Of a stretch of 14,812 bases of DNA, positions 14,595 to 14,812 are shown in pieces. The notes beneath the pieces were generated by a model. That model saw only the letters and a program-made list of their open reading frames with translations. It was not told where the DNA came from and did not search any database. This stretch comes from Clostridiales bacterium (GTDB lineage: Bacteria; Bacillota; Clostridia; Christensenellales; Aristaeellaceae), in the NCBI GenBank assembly GCA_004555155.1, contig SFJH01000045.1, positions 1 to 14,812 on the forward strand. The letters are read 5' to 3'. The position numbers and the translations under genes are program-made. The number at the start of each line of letters is the position of its first letter. Position 1 is the stretch's first letter.

Positions 14595-14812
14595 GGAGGC
14601 CCTCATCCAGAGGAGCCTCCTCAGCTTGTCAAAATAGTATTTTGACAAGCTGGTGGACGGGGAAGCAAGCTCCCCCGCCACTGCCACCCTCTCCAAAGGC
14701 GAATGGCTCATTCTGAGCCATTCGGTCGCAAAGCGACTGGTTTTTGCCAATGAATTGGCAAAAACCACCTCTTTTGCTGAAATCCTGACGGATTTCCGGG
14801 CGCAAAAACTGC
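14595..14812. repeat. Palindrome-rich intergenic mosaic, continues past the window
   Basis: A chain of adjacent inverted repeats starts 18 bp after the exonuclease stop. Stems: 14595-14620 (GGAGGC / GCCTCC plus 4 more pairs); 14622-14652 (14-bp perfect arms, CAGCTTGTCAAAAT, 3-nt loop); 14658-14677 (CGGGG and AGC pairs); 14700-14724 (11-bp perfect arms, CGAATGGCTCA, 3-nt loop); 14725-14737 (GTCGC / GCGAC); 14739-14766 (12-bp perfect arms, GGTTTTTGCCAA, TGAA loop); 14779-14796 (GAAATCC / GGATTTC), the last enclosed by TTTTGC / GCAAAA (14772-14777 and 14802-14807). No coding frame with a start site is convincing here. Part of the third stem recurs reversed at 7107-7122. Confidence 0.85.

Noticed and set aside
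14595..14652. Intrinsic terminator of the exonuclease gene
   Set aside because: The stems are strong but neither is followed by a U-run; they form part of a longer chain of hairpins.

Overview
The window looks like chromosomal DNA from a GC-rich, spore-forming Firmicute of the Clostridia type. The reasons are strong GGAGG-type ribosome binding sites, a Soj/Spo0J pair, a YhcN/YlaJ-type sporulation lipoprotein, a ComEA-like helix-hairpin-helix protein, SurA/PrsA-like secreted foldases, and the TGS/SAD-containing uridine-kinase-like protein common in Firmicutes. No phage, transposase, CRISPR, tRNA or rRNA gene is visible. The genus cannot be fixed from the sequence alone.

Layout. Everything left of about 6480 is on the minus strand and everything right of about 7149 is on the plus strand, so the window is organised around one divergent intergenic region (6477-7148). 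Reading leftward: parA (soj) and parB (spo0J), overlapping; a CBM9-like carbohydrate-binding protein and a DUF402 protein, overlapping; peptidase T; a compact M24 metallopeptidase; and a GH42 beta-galactosidase cut by the window edge. Reading rightward: a two-part nucleoside kinase; a YhcN-like lipoprotein; a short membrane-anchored ComEA-like protein; two tandem SurA/PrsA-like secreted proteins, each followed by a strong intrinsic terminator; and a PatB/MalY-type aminotransferase overlapping a DEDDh exonuclease.

Regulation. Good sigma-A-type promoters are visible for parA (minus strand), for the kinase/repeat leader, for the first foldase, and for the aminotransferase-exonuclease pair. The divergent region also holds two dyads that could be operators. 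The leftward genes after parB show no convincing promoter of their own.

Unusual structure. (1) The plus-strand promoter at 6659-6687 reads straight into four tandem copies of an exactly 96-bp unit (6698-7081). Each unit can form several hairpins. In one stem, two base pairs have flipped together in copy 1, so structure rather than a peptide appears to be kept. This gives the kinase a leader of roughly 450 nt. (2) The last 220 bases are a run of seven adjacent hairpins with near-perfect arms. This looks like a mosaic intergenic repeat, and a piece of it recurs in reverse orientation just after the 96-bp array. (3) A G-quadruplex motif with three 1-nt loops lies between parB and the CBM9-like gene. 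(4) Both foldase-like proteins lack the histidines typical of parvulin active sites. The rest of the gene content is ordinary housekeeping, sporulation and nutrient-scavenging functions.
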